Assembly (NCBI GenBank): GCA_014706295.1
Contig: JACSVZ010000012.1
Coordinates: 15,023,000 to 15,086,999, forward strand
Reading direction: 5' to 3'
Length of the DNA: 64,000 nucleotides
DNA from: Lycocorax pyrrhopterus obiensis
Lineage: Eukaryota > Chordata > Aves > Passeriformes > Paradisaeidae
Shown here: positions 45,301 through 58,300 of the stretch, piece by piece
Layout of the letters: each line of letters opens with the position of its first letter
How positions within the stretch are numbered: position 1 is the first letter of the stretch
Program-made: the position numbers and the translations under genes
Notes under the pieces: generated by a model
Database searches by the model: none
Told to the model about the DNA's origin: nothing
The model's input: the letters and a program-made list of their open reading frames with translations, nothing else

Positions 45301-47411
45301 CCATGTGAGGGACTCAGAGCCGGGGCAGTGGGGCTGGGTGACCCCAGTCGTGATGTTCTGGTGCCCAGAGAGGGGCTCAGATCTGGGGTGAAGGGTTGGG
45401 TGCCCCCCGTTGTGATGTCCTGGTGCCCATGGTTGGGCTGACACCCAGGACAGAGGGGATGGGTGAGCCCAGTTGTGAGGTCCCGGTGTCCACAAAGGGG
45501 CTCAGACCTGGGATGAAGGGACAGGTGAGCCCAGTCGTGATGTTCCAGTGCCCATAGATGGGACCCATAGAGGGGCTCAAACCCAGGGTAGAAGGAATGG
45601 GTGACCCCAGTTGTGGCATCCTGGTGCCCTCGGGGGTCTCACATCTGGGGTGAAGGGATGGAGGACCGTGTTTGTGATGCCCTTGTGCCCACATGTGGCA
45701 CTCAGACCCAGGGCAGAGGCCCCAGCTGTGATGTTCCAGTGCCCGCGCAGAGGCTCAGACTGGGGTAAAAGGGATGAGTGACCCCAGCTGTGACACCCTG
45801 GTGCCCTTGTGGGGCTCAGACCTGGGGTGAAGGGGGGTGACAGCCACGGGGTTTGTCACAGATCATCGTGTTCCTGTGCTACGGGGCGCGGCTGAACAAG
45901 TGGGTGCTGCAGACCTACCACCCCGAGTACATGAAGAGCCCCCTGGTCTATCACCCCGGGCACCGCGCGCGCGCCTGGCGCTTCCTCACCTACATGTTCA
46001 TGCACGTGGGGTAGGTCCTGCCGAGGGGGGACACCGGGGACACCCCGGGGGCTGCCCGGGCTGAGCCACCACCACCTGTCCCCTCCTGTGCCCGGGCAGG
46101 CTGGAGCAGCTGGGGTTCAACGCCCTCCTGCAGCTGATGATCGGGGTGCCCCTGGAGATGGTGCACGGCATCCTGCGCATCAGCTTCCTCTACCTGGCCG
46201 GGGTCCTGGCAGGTGGGTGCTCCCCTGGGCGGGGACTGTCCCCATCCCCCCACCGGTCCCTGTCACCAGGAGAGGGCACGGGGAGGTGCACGCCGAGGTG
46301 GATGGGGATGCTGGGCTCTCCTGGGTACCACCCTGCAGTGCCAGCATCGCTTGGCCGGGGGCTGGGGGCAATGCAGGCTGTAATTAATTAATGTAGACAG
46401 TAATTAATTAATGCTGGGGGGACGATACCCCATGCTGAGCCCTGTCTGTGCCCCCAGGCTCCCTCACCGTCTCCATCACGGACATGAGGGCCCCCCTGGT
46501 CGGGGGCTCGGGAGGGGTCTACGCCCTCTGCTCTGCTCACCTCGCCAATGTCGTCATGGTCAGCGAGGGGACAAGGGGACACGGCGGGGGGGGACGGGGG
46601 TGGATGGCTTTGTAGGGTGGGCAGCACGGTGTGGTATTGGGTGGGGGATGCCATGGGGTGACAGCGGGGGTGGGAGCTGTCCGTGGGTTGGGCGAGGTGG
46701 TGCGACATTAGCGGGGGATGCCACGGGGTGGGTTGGCACTGTGGGGTGGGCAGCACGGTGTGACATGGGTGGGGGGATGCTGTGGGGTGGCATTAGGGGT
46801 GGCACCATCACAGGGGGACCACCTTGGGTGGCATCATGGGGTGAGTGTGGGTGGGGAGGAGCGGGGACCTGAAGAGGCTCTATGGGGCACTCCGGGGGCT
46901 CTGGCAGCAGCCCCCTCCTTGGTGCTGGGGCATTGCTGGTGCCAGCCCGTCATCCATCCATCCATCCATCCATCCATCCATCCACCCATCCTCCCGCAGA
47001 ACTGGGCCGGGATGCGCTGTCCCTACAAGCTGCTGCGGATGGTGCTGGCGCTGGTGTGCAGTGAGTACCCGCCCCCAGACCCCACCCCGGGCGTGAGGGG
47101 CCCCGGGGCGGGCTCAGCACCTCCGGCCCTGTCCCGCAGTGAGCTCCGAGGTCGGTCGAGCCGTCTGGCTCCGCTTCTCGCCGCCGCTGCCGGCCTCGGG
47201 CCCCCAGCCCAGCTTCATGGCGCACCTGGCGGGGGCCATCGTGGGCATCAGCATGGGGCTGACCATCCTGCGCAGCTACGAGGAGAGCCTGCAGGACCAG
47301 TGCGGCTGGTGGGTGCTGCTGCTGTCCTACGGCACCTTCCTGCTCTTCGCCGTCTTCTGGAACATCTTCGCCTACGACCTGCTGGGGGCACAGATCCCCC
47401 CCCCGCCATAG
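42370..47411 (+). CDS. RHBDL1: RHBDL1, rhomboid-like intramembrane serine protease 1
   Basis: Eight in-phase exons encode 372 residues: 42370–42408, 44485–44643, 44895–45119, 45862–46010, 46100–46212, 46458–46558, 47000–47060, 47140–47411 (TAG at 47409). The first exon ([13 protein letters not shown]) matches the shorter mammalian RHBDL1 isoform as I recall it. An EF-hand-like segment ([14 protein letters not shown]) lies at about 14–27. The rhomboid core has the [10 protein letters not shown] motif (about 180–189), the oxyanion-type Asn in GFNALLQL (about 198), catalytic Ser at about 246 in GGSGGVYA and catalytic His at about 311 in FMAHLAGA. Several hydrophobic helices follow, ending in GAQIPPPP. 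The protease is therefore predicted to be active. Rhomboids cut transmembrane substrates within the bilayer; the substrates of RHBDL1 are poorly defined. Confidence 0.97.
42409..44484 (+). other. RHBDL1: RHBDL1 intron 1
   Basis: A 2.1-kb intron. It includes a C-rich CCTGCACCCC-type tandem stretch (43540–43670) and a purine tract of GGA repeats (about 44115–44170). No CR1 and no additional coding exon are recognised, although an alternative first exon cannot be excluded. Confidence 0.6.
43540..43670 (+). repeat. C-rich tandem repeat
   Basis: Irregular repeats of CCTGCACCCCACAC / CCTCATCCCATCC units, about 13–27 bp long, in RHBDL1 intron 1. Confidence 0.7.
45215..45840 (+). repeat. ~62-bp minisatellite in RHBDL1 intron 3, about ten units
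   Basis: Degenerate units with the order TGATGTTCTGGTGCCC, GGGGCTCAGA, GGGGTGAAGGG, GGTGACCCCAG. The TGCCC element recurs at about 45299, 45362, 45424, 45487, 45550, 45625, 45687, 45741 and 45803. The array fills the intron and stops about 20 bases before the exon 4 acceptor (exon starts at 45862). Confidence 0.9.
46615..46815 (+). repeat. Degenerate G-rich tandem repeat in RHBDL1 intron 6
   Basis: Repeated GGGGTGGGCAGCACGGTGTG and GGGGGATGCCACGGGGTG blocks at irregular spacing. The G-rich strand is the non-template strand. Confidence 0.7.
46949..46985 (+). repeat. (CATC)n microsatellite
   Basis: About nine uninterrupted CATC units that end about 15 bases before the RHBDL1 exon 7 acceptor (exon starts at 47000). 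Confidence 0.95.
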
Positions 47412-48115
47412 CCGCCCCCCGCCCCGGCCCTGCGGTTGGTTTGTTTTCCAAGCCCGGTGGAGGGGCTGGGGGGGGGTCCCCGCGCGTGACATGGGGACAG
47501 GCCACCCCCGCCCGCCTGCCCCCTCGGTGCTAGAGAACGCGCCGCCCCCCGCCCCGGGCTGCGCCCCCCGAACGCCCCCTGCCGCCCCCCCCGCTGTAGC
47601 CCCGTCCCCAAAGGATGCTTCAGCCCTGCCCCGGCATCGCCAACCCCCCCGGGGTGCCCGCAGGGCTCGGGATGTGCCCCTCGGGAAGGAGCCGAATGAG
47701 GGGGCCCCCCCCCCCCCCCGCTGGCTCCTGTACCCCCTTTCCAGGGTGGGGGCCGCTTCGTTGCCCCCCAGGACCTGCACTTTCACACGGAGGACTGGTG
47801 CCAAAATAGGAGCGATTTATTTTTCTATGCCAAAATAAAAATATAAATAAAAGAAAGAGGAATAAAAAAAAAAAAAAGAAGGATATGGGGAGAGCCCGGC
47901 AGGACTCAGCTGAGACCGGCACAACTCATTCCGGCAGTGCCCGCGGCGGCACAGCCCCCCCTCCCCTCGCCCCGGCCCCCCCGCTTTGCTGCCAGCCGCC
48001 CTCCCGGGGCAGGGGGCTCGCCTCGGGATGGGGGCGCGGGGGGGGTCCCCGCTCCAATCCCCCCTCCCCCAGACCTTTTTGGAGTATAAATAAATATTTT
48101 GCACACTGCGGGGGC
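47412..48115 (+). terminator. RHBDL1: RHBDL1 3'UTR with poly(A) signals
   Basis: C-rich 3'UTR followed by AATAAA at 47834–47839 and 47846–47851, with a third AATAAA at 48089–48094 followed by GT-rich sequence. Two alternative 3' ends are therefore plausible. Confidence 0.7.
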
Positions 48116-48700
48116 TCGTGTCTCTATCGGAGGAGGGAGTTTTGGGGGTGCCCCCCATCCCTGCTGGGAGGCAGTGCGGGCTCCGGGGCTGGCTGGGCCG
48201 GGGGGCGGGGGGCACGGCGGGGGGGTCACAGCCGGGGTCGGGGCTTACTGGAGCAGAAAACTCCGGGAGAAGTGAAGCGGCACCCGGCTGAGCCCCGCGG
48301 GGCTGGCAGCGCGGGGGGGACATGGGTGTAGGGGGGGTCGGCAGCACGGCCGGGCACTGAGACCACCCCCCGCCTGCTGCAGCGCACGCACCGCTGGCTC
48401 CAGGCATCCGAACCCCCCACCCCTGCACCCCCAACCCTCTATTCAGTCCCACCCCTCACTGAGCCCCCAGCCCCCAACCCTCACCCCCCCCTCAGCTCCA
48501 CCTCCTCCCCTCCCTGGACTCGCACACCCCCAACGCCCCCCTACACCCCAATCCCCTCCGTCCAGGCCCCCCATCCATCCTTCCGCACCTGTCTGCCCGC
48601 CCTCCTCCCCATCAAACCCCACCCCCACCCCCCCCCTCCCTGCGCTCCCCCAGCCCCTCCCAGCCCCCACCCCAATCCCCTCCCTCCATCATCCCCCTTC
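48116..48700. other. RHBDL1–STUB1 intergenic region with C-rich tract
   Basis: Very GC-rich sequence with a near-continuous C-rich tract at about 48410–48690 (CCCCCAACCCTC-type runs). The complement is G-rich and could form quadruplexes. No gene is visible. Confidence 0.6.
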
Positions 48701-49079
48701 CACCCCCGGGCCACGCCCATCCTCTGACCACGCCCACAAACCACTGACCACGCCCCACCCCCGTTGGCCCCGCCCCCTTTCCCCACACTCTCCGCCCCCC
48801 GGTCAGGCCCCGCCCCTCCACCCCTTAGCCCCGCCCCTCCGCTCTCGAGCCCGCCCCTCCCCGCAGGCCCCGCCCCCAGCTCCGTCACTCTCCGCCCCGT
48901 TCCCAGCCAGCCCCGCCCCCTCTTCATGGCCCCGCCCCCTCCCGTGTCCCGGCCCGGCCCCGCCCCGGAAGCGGCGCTGTCGCAGTGCGCGGCCGGAGCG
49001 GCGGAGCCGGAGCCGCCGGAGCCGCCGGGGCCGCCCGAGCCAGCGGAGCCGCGGCCCCAGGGCCGGCCCGGGCCGCGCC
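48701..49079 (+). promoter_or_regulatory. STUB1: STUB1 CpG-island promoter with GC-box array
   Basis: About twelve GC-box/KLF-like elements (CCACGCCC or CCCCGCCCC) lie between 48709 and 48960, followed by CpG-dense 5'UTR to the ATG at 49080 (GCGCCATGAAG context). TATA-less Sp1-type housekeeping promoter is inferred. Confidence 0.75.
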
Positions 49080-52179
<3,100 letters not shown>

Positions 52180-52975
52180 GGGGCCGGGGGCAGCGCTGCC
52201 CGCCCGGGTGCCCTGGCACAGCTGGCTCTCCCTGGGCTGGCACCATGCCTTACTTGCTCTCCGGCTGTTCCCCCTCCGGCCCAGCCGCCCCAGGCCTGGC
52301 GCCGGGCGAGGGCACGTCACCATGTCCCCTTCCCGAGGAGCCGCAGCGGCTGGGCGGGCACCACGGCTCCCTGGCTCCCCTCTCCCGCTCCAAGACCTGC
52401 CTGGGGGTTGGAATGCTGGCTCCTCAGCAGTGGCCTCACCATCATGTCCGTCACCACCTCAGCCAGGGCAGCCACTGTCTCCAAAGAGCACGTCCTGCTC
52501 CAGGGATTGCCACAGGGAGCTTGCCAGGATGAGCACCTGGAGTCCCATCCTTCCCTGTGTTTATAGTTGTTTCTTCCTCCTTCCACCTCCTGCCTGGCCA
52601 GGGCTGGCTCCTCTTCCCAGTAAACAGCCACTTGCTGGGATGCCGACTCACTCTCTGGCTTTTCCTGGGAAACAACTGCCCCAGGGCTGGAAGGGGCTGG
52701 TTCCCACCTCCCCTTCCCCACTGGGACTGTGGTTCCCTAAGAACAACCACCTGGGTTAAAGTTCTTGTTCCTTTTAATGAAATCCCTTAAAAACCCCACA
52801 AAAAATAACCCAACAGATTTGCATCCAACAGAGATTCCAGCGTTTCGGTCGGCCGATGGCCTGCCTGGCTTTTGAGCGCCCTCTGGAATTTTGCCAATGT
52901 CCATTAAAAAATATATATATATATATAAAAAGAATAAAAAAAATACAGCAATAAACATGGAAAAGGATGTGGAGT
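52180..52975 (+). terminator. STUB1: STUB1 3'UTR with poly(A) signals
   Basis: About 0.75 kb of 3'UTR ends in an AT-rich block. It contains an (AT)n run at about 52911–52926 and AATAAA at 52933–52938 and 52950–52955. Transcription is convergent with JMJD8, whose signal lies about 115 bases further on. Confidence 0.75.
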
Positions 52976-53049
52976 GGTTCACGGCAGCCATTTCTGGGGA
53001 TATCCTGGCTTGGGAATTGGTGCCATCCCTTGGGGATGCAGCAACACAC

Positions 53050-53221
53050 AGTGTGCTTCAGTAGAACAGCTTTAATCCACGGGGAAGGGTAAAGACCAGG
53101 AAAAACCAGAACTTTCTCAGGCAGTTGGTCCCAATACCAGTTGCCTTTCCCTGAGGGTGGCAGGAGCTGGAGCTCCTGCCTTGGCTCAGATGATGGTGAC
53201 GTGTCCTTGTCCCTCCCAGCC
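53050..53221 (-). terminator. JMJD8: JMJD8 3'UTR with ATTAAA poly(A) signal
   Basis: On the minus strand the 3'UTR follows the TAG at 53224–53222 and contains ATTAAA (plus-strand TTTAAT at 53071–53076). The 3'UTR is thus only about 170 bases long. Confidence 0.7.
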
Positions 53222-54906
53222 CTAGCCCAGGAAGGTGGAGATGAAGACACTGGTGTCCAGGTTGAGCGTGGCGTGCCACCAGCGGTCAGGGAAGTACAGG
53301 ACCTGCAGGACACAGCAGTGGGGTCCCACGGCTCCAGCTGGGTGCCTGGGGTCCCCTCCAGCCTCTGGACTCACCTCCCCAGGGCGCAGGGTGCACTCCA
53401 GCGGGCGCTGGGCCGGTGGCAGGGTGGGATACGTGTGCTGGAGCCAGGCCAGCGTCGTCTCGTTGGGGTGGAAGTGTGGGGTTTTATCGGGCGGGTACAG
53501 AAACCAGCGCTGGAAAACACCAGGGGCACATTCCCTCCCAATTGCCCTCCAGCCCCTCGGGCTCAGCCCCAGGGGGGCTTCCCCGTGGCCAGGGACACCT
53601 GTTCGGGGCTCGTTTCTCTCCCCCCTCCCCAAATCCTTCCCCTAGGGCTCCATTCTTACCTTCCTGCCGAAAATCACCTCGGAGAAACCAGGGCCGTGCC
53701 AGTGGAAGGGAACGCCAGAGCCTGAGCCTGCGGTGGCGGGAGGGGGGGTTGGTGCTGGGGAGAGCCCCCAGGCCCGCCCCATCCCCTCCCGCAGGTTCTC
53801 ATCCCACACCCACCTGCGATCCCAAAGCTGTAGGCGGGGCTGGTGCCCGGGATGCGGAAAGGAGGGGGCACGTAGTGCTGGAAGAGGGGACCCCACTCGG
53901 TGAAGTTGTTGTCCCCGAAGAAGTAGAGGGTGTCTGGGGGGACACGGGAAGCTGAGCCCGGCGAGGGGAGGGGGCTGCGGGGGGCGGGACGGCGCTACCC
54001 ACCGCTGCCCAGCCGGCCGGGGTCCTGCGGCTTCAGCAGATGCTCCACGTACTCCTGGAAGGGCACATCCACTGCGGGAACGGAAGGGATGAGCGGGGGA
54101 ACGGGAGGGATGAGCCGGGGAAGCGGCACCCCCGCGGCCGGCACGGCCCCCGCGCTCACCTTTGCGGTACGAGTAGGTGTTGGCTGTGCTGAGCCGCACC
54201 GGGAAGGGCCCGAAGGCCGCCAGCAGCTTCTCCCGGGTGCAGAGGGCTCGGAACGCCTGGGGAATGGAGCGCAGGGGGCCGGGATGCTGCCGCCGCTCCT
54301 GGGGCAGCGGGAGGTGTGTCCCACCCTCTGTCCCCTCCCGGCACTCACCGAATTGTCCGTGATCCCACCGAGGATCACCGGCCGGGAGAAGGCGAACCTG
54401 GGGGGAGCATCCAGCGAGGTCCGGCACGGGCGGAGCACGGGGACCAGCCCCGACCCACCCCGGGACACCGGGACTGGCTCCAAACCACCGCCGGGGCACC
54501 GGGATCGGTGCCAACCACCTTCCCCCAGGTTCTCCCCCAGGACCCCCAATCCCCCCCGCCCCTCTCCGTTAGCCCGCCCGGTGCACCGGGACTGTCCCCC
54601 GGCCCCCTGTCTCGGTTCCGCGGCCGCCGGGGCCGTGCCGGGTCTCCCGTACCGCTGCAGGAAGACGGAGTAGGTGAGGGAGGCATCGGCTCGCTCCACG
54701 GTGCAGCGTGGTTCCTCCGGCACCGTGCCCGCCAGCCTGCAACGGGAGGCTCCGCTCGGCACGGGCACCAGGAGCGGCACAGGGACCGGTCCCGAGGCAG
54801 CCCCCTGCCCTTACCAGCCGCCGTCCGGAGGGCCGGTGCAGCCGCCGGGCCGGACCCAGCCCAGCGGCAGCAGCAGCAGCGGCAGCAGCCGCGCCGCCGC
54901 CGCCAT
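53222..54906 (-). CDS. JMJD8: JMJD8, ER-lumenal JmjC-domain protein
   Basis: Nine in-phase minus-strand exons encode 264 residues, the human length: 54815–54906, 54653–54736, 54349–54397, 54160–54256, 54003–54071, 53814–53933, 53660–53727, 53375–53509, 53222–53302. The N-terminus MAAAARLLPLLLLPLGW is a signal peptide, consistent with the ER-lumenal location known for the family. NNFTEW provides an N-glycosylation sequon (about 138). The JmjC fold is seen in VPFHWHGPGFSEV (about 176–188) and RWWHATLNLD (about 245–254), so candidate metal ligands are His179/His181 and His248. The acidic residue of the classic HxD/E motif is not in the usual place (HWH). Enzymatic activity is unproven for this family; mammalian JMJD8 has been linked to NF-kB and angiogenic signalling. 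It sits head-to-tail just after WDR24. Confidence 0.96.
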
Positions 54907-55195
54907 CGGGACCGGCGCCGGAGACGGCGGGAACTACGACTCCCAGCACACACCGCGGACACACGGTACACACAGCCATTGGCTCGGCGCGTCGCTACGG
55001 GTCCCGGTAAGGGCCAGTATTTGTAGGAGAAGCGGAGAGTCGGCCCCACCTCACGGCTTAAAGGGGCCTCCCGGCACAAGGGGACAACAGCGTCGGGACA
55101 CCGCGGGCACCGCGGGGCCGGGGCCCATCCCGGGGATCGCTGCATCCAGGTGAAGCAAAGACAAGAGTCACGGCTCGATTCAACTGCTGGCTTGT
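54907..55195 (-). promoter_or_regulatory. JMJD8: JMJD8 promoter with ZNF143/Staf-type site
   Basis: A CpG-rich 0.29-kb gap between the JMJD8 start (54906) and the WDR24 poly(A) signal (55196). ACTACGACTCCCAGCA at 54933–54948 closely matches the ZNF143/Staf binding consensus ACTACAAYTCCCAG, one of the best-known TATA-less promoter elements. It lies about 30 bases upstream of the ATG. Confidence 0.75.
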
Positions 55196-55378
55196 TTTAA
55201 TCCAGTAAAAAACGGCCGGGCAGGGGGTGCACCCCCAGCCCTTATTTACACAATAAATACAGGGAGGGCGCTGCCAGGGGTATCGGGCAGGACACGCTGC
55301 CTGCCCTGCTCACCCCCTGCCCCACCCCGCTGCCAACTCCCCTGCGGGCACGGCGCTCAGGTGTACTCTCAGGGGGGC
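55196..55378 (-). terminator. WDR24: WDR24 3'UTR with ATTAAA poly(A) signal
   Basis: Minus-strand 3'UTR after the TGA at 55381–55379. ATTAAA (plus-strand TTTAAT at 55196–55201) is the best signal. The plus-strand AATAAA at 55252 is on the wrong strand for this gene. Confidence 0.65.
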
Positions 55379-58300
55379 TCAGGTGTACTCGCAGAGGTGG
55401 CCGCAGCCGGCGGGGCAGTGGGAGCTGGTCTCCAGCCACTTCATGATGTGCTGCAGGTGGCCGCCGTGGCTACAGCCCTGGCACCAGACGAAGAGCCCCT
55501 TCACCACGTGGTGACACACGGCACACATGCTGGCACACTGCCGACACCTGCAGGGGGAGATTGTGGTGGGGGGGGGGCAACAAGAAGGAACAGGGCACCT
55601 ACCCCATCCTCCTGTCCCCACAAGCCCCTCTGGGCCCCTCACCTGTCGCAGATCCAGCCCCTGTTGCTCATGGGGCGCTTGCAGTTGCTGCAGTTGACGT
55701 GCAGGGTGGTGGAAGCCTGGTTGAGGCAGTTGATGGCACGGCACGTGCTCAGCTTGATCACCTCGTTGGAGATGTTCCAGAGCTGGAAGCGCTGCAGCAG
55801 GTCGATGTAGGACGTGTACCAATGCTCCTGGGGACAGCCACAGACAGCTGAGCTTCCACATCCACCCTGAAGCCCCCTCAGGATCCCAGCTCTGCATCCT
55901 AAAGGCAAGATTCCCGTGGGGGCTCAGCCTGAAGAAAAGGAGGCTCAGGGGGAACCTTCTCACTCTAAAAGTTCCTGACAGGAGGGGGCAGCCGGGGGAG
56001 GGTTGAGCTCTGCTCCCAGGGAACAAGGGACAGGACAAGAGGAAATGGCCTCAAGCTGTGCCAGAGGAGGTTTAGTTTGGATATTAGGGAGAATTTCTTC
56101 ATGGGAAGGGTGGTCAGGCACTGGCACAGCCGCCCAGGGCAGTGGTGGAGTCACCTTCCCTTGGGGGGATTTAAAAGCCATGTGGGTGTGGCACTTGGGG
56201 ACATGGTTCAGTGGTGGCCTTGGCAGTGCTGGGGGAATGGCTGGACTCGATGATCTCAGAGGGCTTTTCCAGCCTAAAGGATTCTGTGATTCTCTGATCC
56301 CTGCAGTGGGAGAACGGCTCTGCAACTGGGGAACAGCATCCTTCCCTAAATCAACAGGGCAAGGTCACTTCCCTATCCTGGCCCTGCAGACCCCACCTCA
56401 AGCCCCTGCCAGGACTGGTGGTAGGGCAGGTACCGGAATCCTGGAGCTGCTCACCCTGGCTTAGAGCTGGCCCGACAGCAGCTGGAGGAGAAGGGATGTG
56501 CCCCAAGCCCAGGCAGGATCCCATCCCATTGGGATACACCCCCTCTGGGTCCCAGCACGGCATGGCCCTGCATCCCACGGGCTCTACCTGCGTCTGCTCG
56601 TCGATCTCCTTGCGGATGCGCTCTCCCAGCACGATGAGCACGGACACGGCCATCTGCACGTCCCCCTGCTCGGCGTAGAAGAGCAGCGTGTCCCGCACGA
56701 TGGGGTTGAAGAAGTCGGAGGGCAGGCGGTTCTCGTAGAGCGAGTGGGAGATGGAGATGAGTGAGAAGGACTCCACGGGGGTCAGCGACACCGTCTCGGC
56801 CTCGTTGCCGCTGACGTGAGGGGAGTCGGCCTTGTCCTGCAGGTGGTCCAAGGCCGACGGGTTGTCCACGATTTCGTGGCGAAGGGGGAAGGCTTCCTGG
56901 GGAAGGCTGTATTCCTGCTCTTCAGCTGCGAGGAGAGAGCAGCACTGAGCAGGAGAAAATCCATCTGGGACAGACGGCACCTCCCAGCAGCAGCTGTGCA
57001 CTCACCGTGCGGGTTCTCGTGGTCCATCATGTACAGGTCATCCTCATCTGCCTCCACGTCTCCCAGCAGATAATCTGCAGGGACGTCGCTGCCCTCTGTC
57101 TCCTCATTGTCTGTGCACCCAGGGAAAGAGAAATCAGCTCATCACAGCATGGCATCCACCTCCCAGTGTCCTGCCCCAGCGTGCCAGGCTGTGCCCGAGC
57201 CACACAGCTCAGGTTCCCACCACAGTCCCATTCCTGGTGTCCACAGCCACCACTGTCACTGTCACCCGAGGTCATGGGGGAAAATTGTCCTTCTGCAGCG
57301 CCCTGGGGCTCGGTGTCCTTCACCCTGGGGCTGCAGCACATCCAGCCACCCCAATTCACAGGAAAAATGCCCCAGTTTACCCCCTACCTACGGCTGAGCA
57401 GGGAAGAGCTGTGGGGCTGGGGCTGTGCCCACCCAGGAACGTTACCCTCGTTATTGATCAGGGTGGAGGAGGAATCCATGAGGATGTTTTCTGTGCGGCT
57501 TTCTCCTTTGCTGCGGTCCAGCCTGGACTCGCTGCCCAGCCCAGCAGGGATATCTTTCAGGTTAAAGCTGGGAAAAAAAAGGCAAATTTAACAGACAGAG
57601 GAATATAAAGTTTCCATTTCAGCCAGCAAACAGCCTGGGTACAGGTGTCCAGTTGCAATTTGAATGGTGAAATATGAGATACGGTGATATCTCTTCGTCG
57701 GCAGAAGTCACCAGTCCCCATGTGTGACTTAAAAATAAAGACACATTGTGACTGTGATCACAGCCCTTCCTCCAAGCCTGGTGGCACTGCACACGCACTG
57801 CAAAAGTCTCCCTGAAGAATTCCAGTGCTGAGCACGCTCTTGGCTCCATCTCCTTCCCCTCAGAGGCAGGTGAACAGGAGCTGCCTCGCTCCAAGGTGCC
57901 TGGCTGTTTGTTATGCATCACCGCGCTTGGCCTTCACCGAGATGGAAAAGGGAAGGGATGGGGTTGGAGCAGAGCCCAGCTCCCCAGGCTGCTGCCTGCC
58001 GTGTCTCAGGCAGCGGCACAGCCAGCCGGCTGGAGGCGCAGCTTGGTCAAGGACAGTGCTTGTTTCCTCTGGTGTTATCTGAGGATCTGTCACTCACTGT
58101 GGGAACCCGGCCCTACAAGGTCTGACAGCTAATTTGGAGTCCTCACCCCTCACGTTTATGTCATTGAGAAGAGGAAAAACAAGTTTTCCTGCTTCATCAG
58201 CCCGTGATGAGCTCTCCATGCCAGTGAGCTGCTGGCAGAGCTGGGCCGTGCTCTCCCTTGGAAAGGCTCCAGAAGAAAACCTCTGCACACCGGCAGCTCT

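Noticed and set aside
46949..46985. CRISPR-like or direct-repeat array
   Set aside because: It is a simple CATC microsatellite without spacers. None of the tandem arrays in the window has unique spacers, and the window is vertebrate DNA.
55252..55257. Plus-strand AATAAA as a poly(A) signal
   Set aside because: No plus-strand gene ends here. The minus-strand ATTAAA at 55196–55201 fits WDR24 instead.
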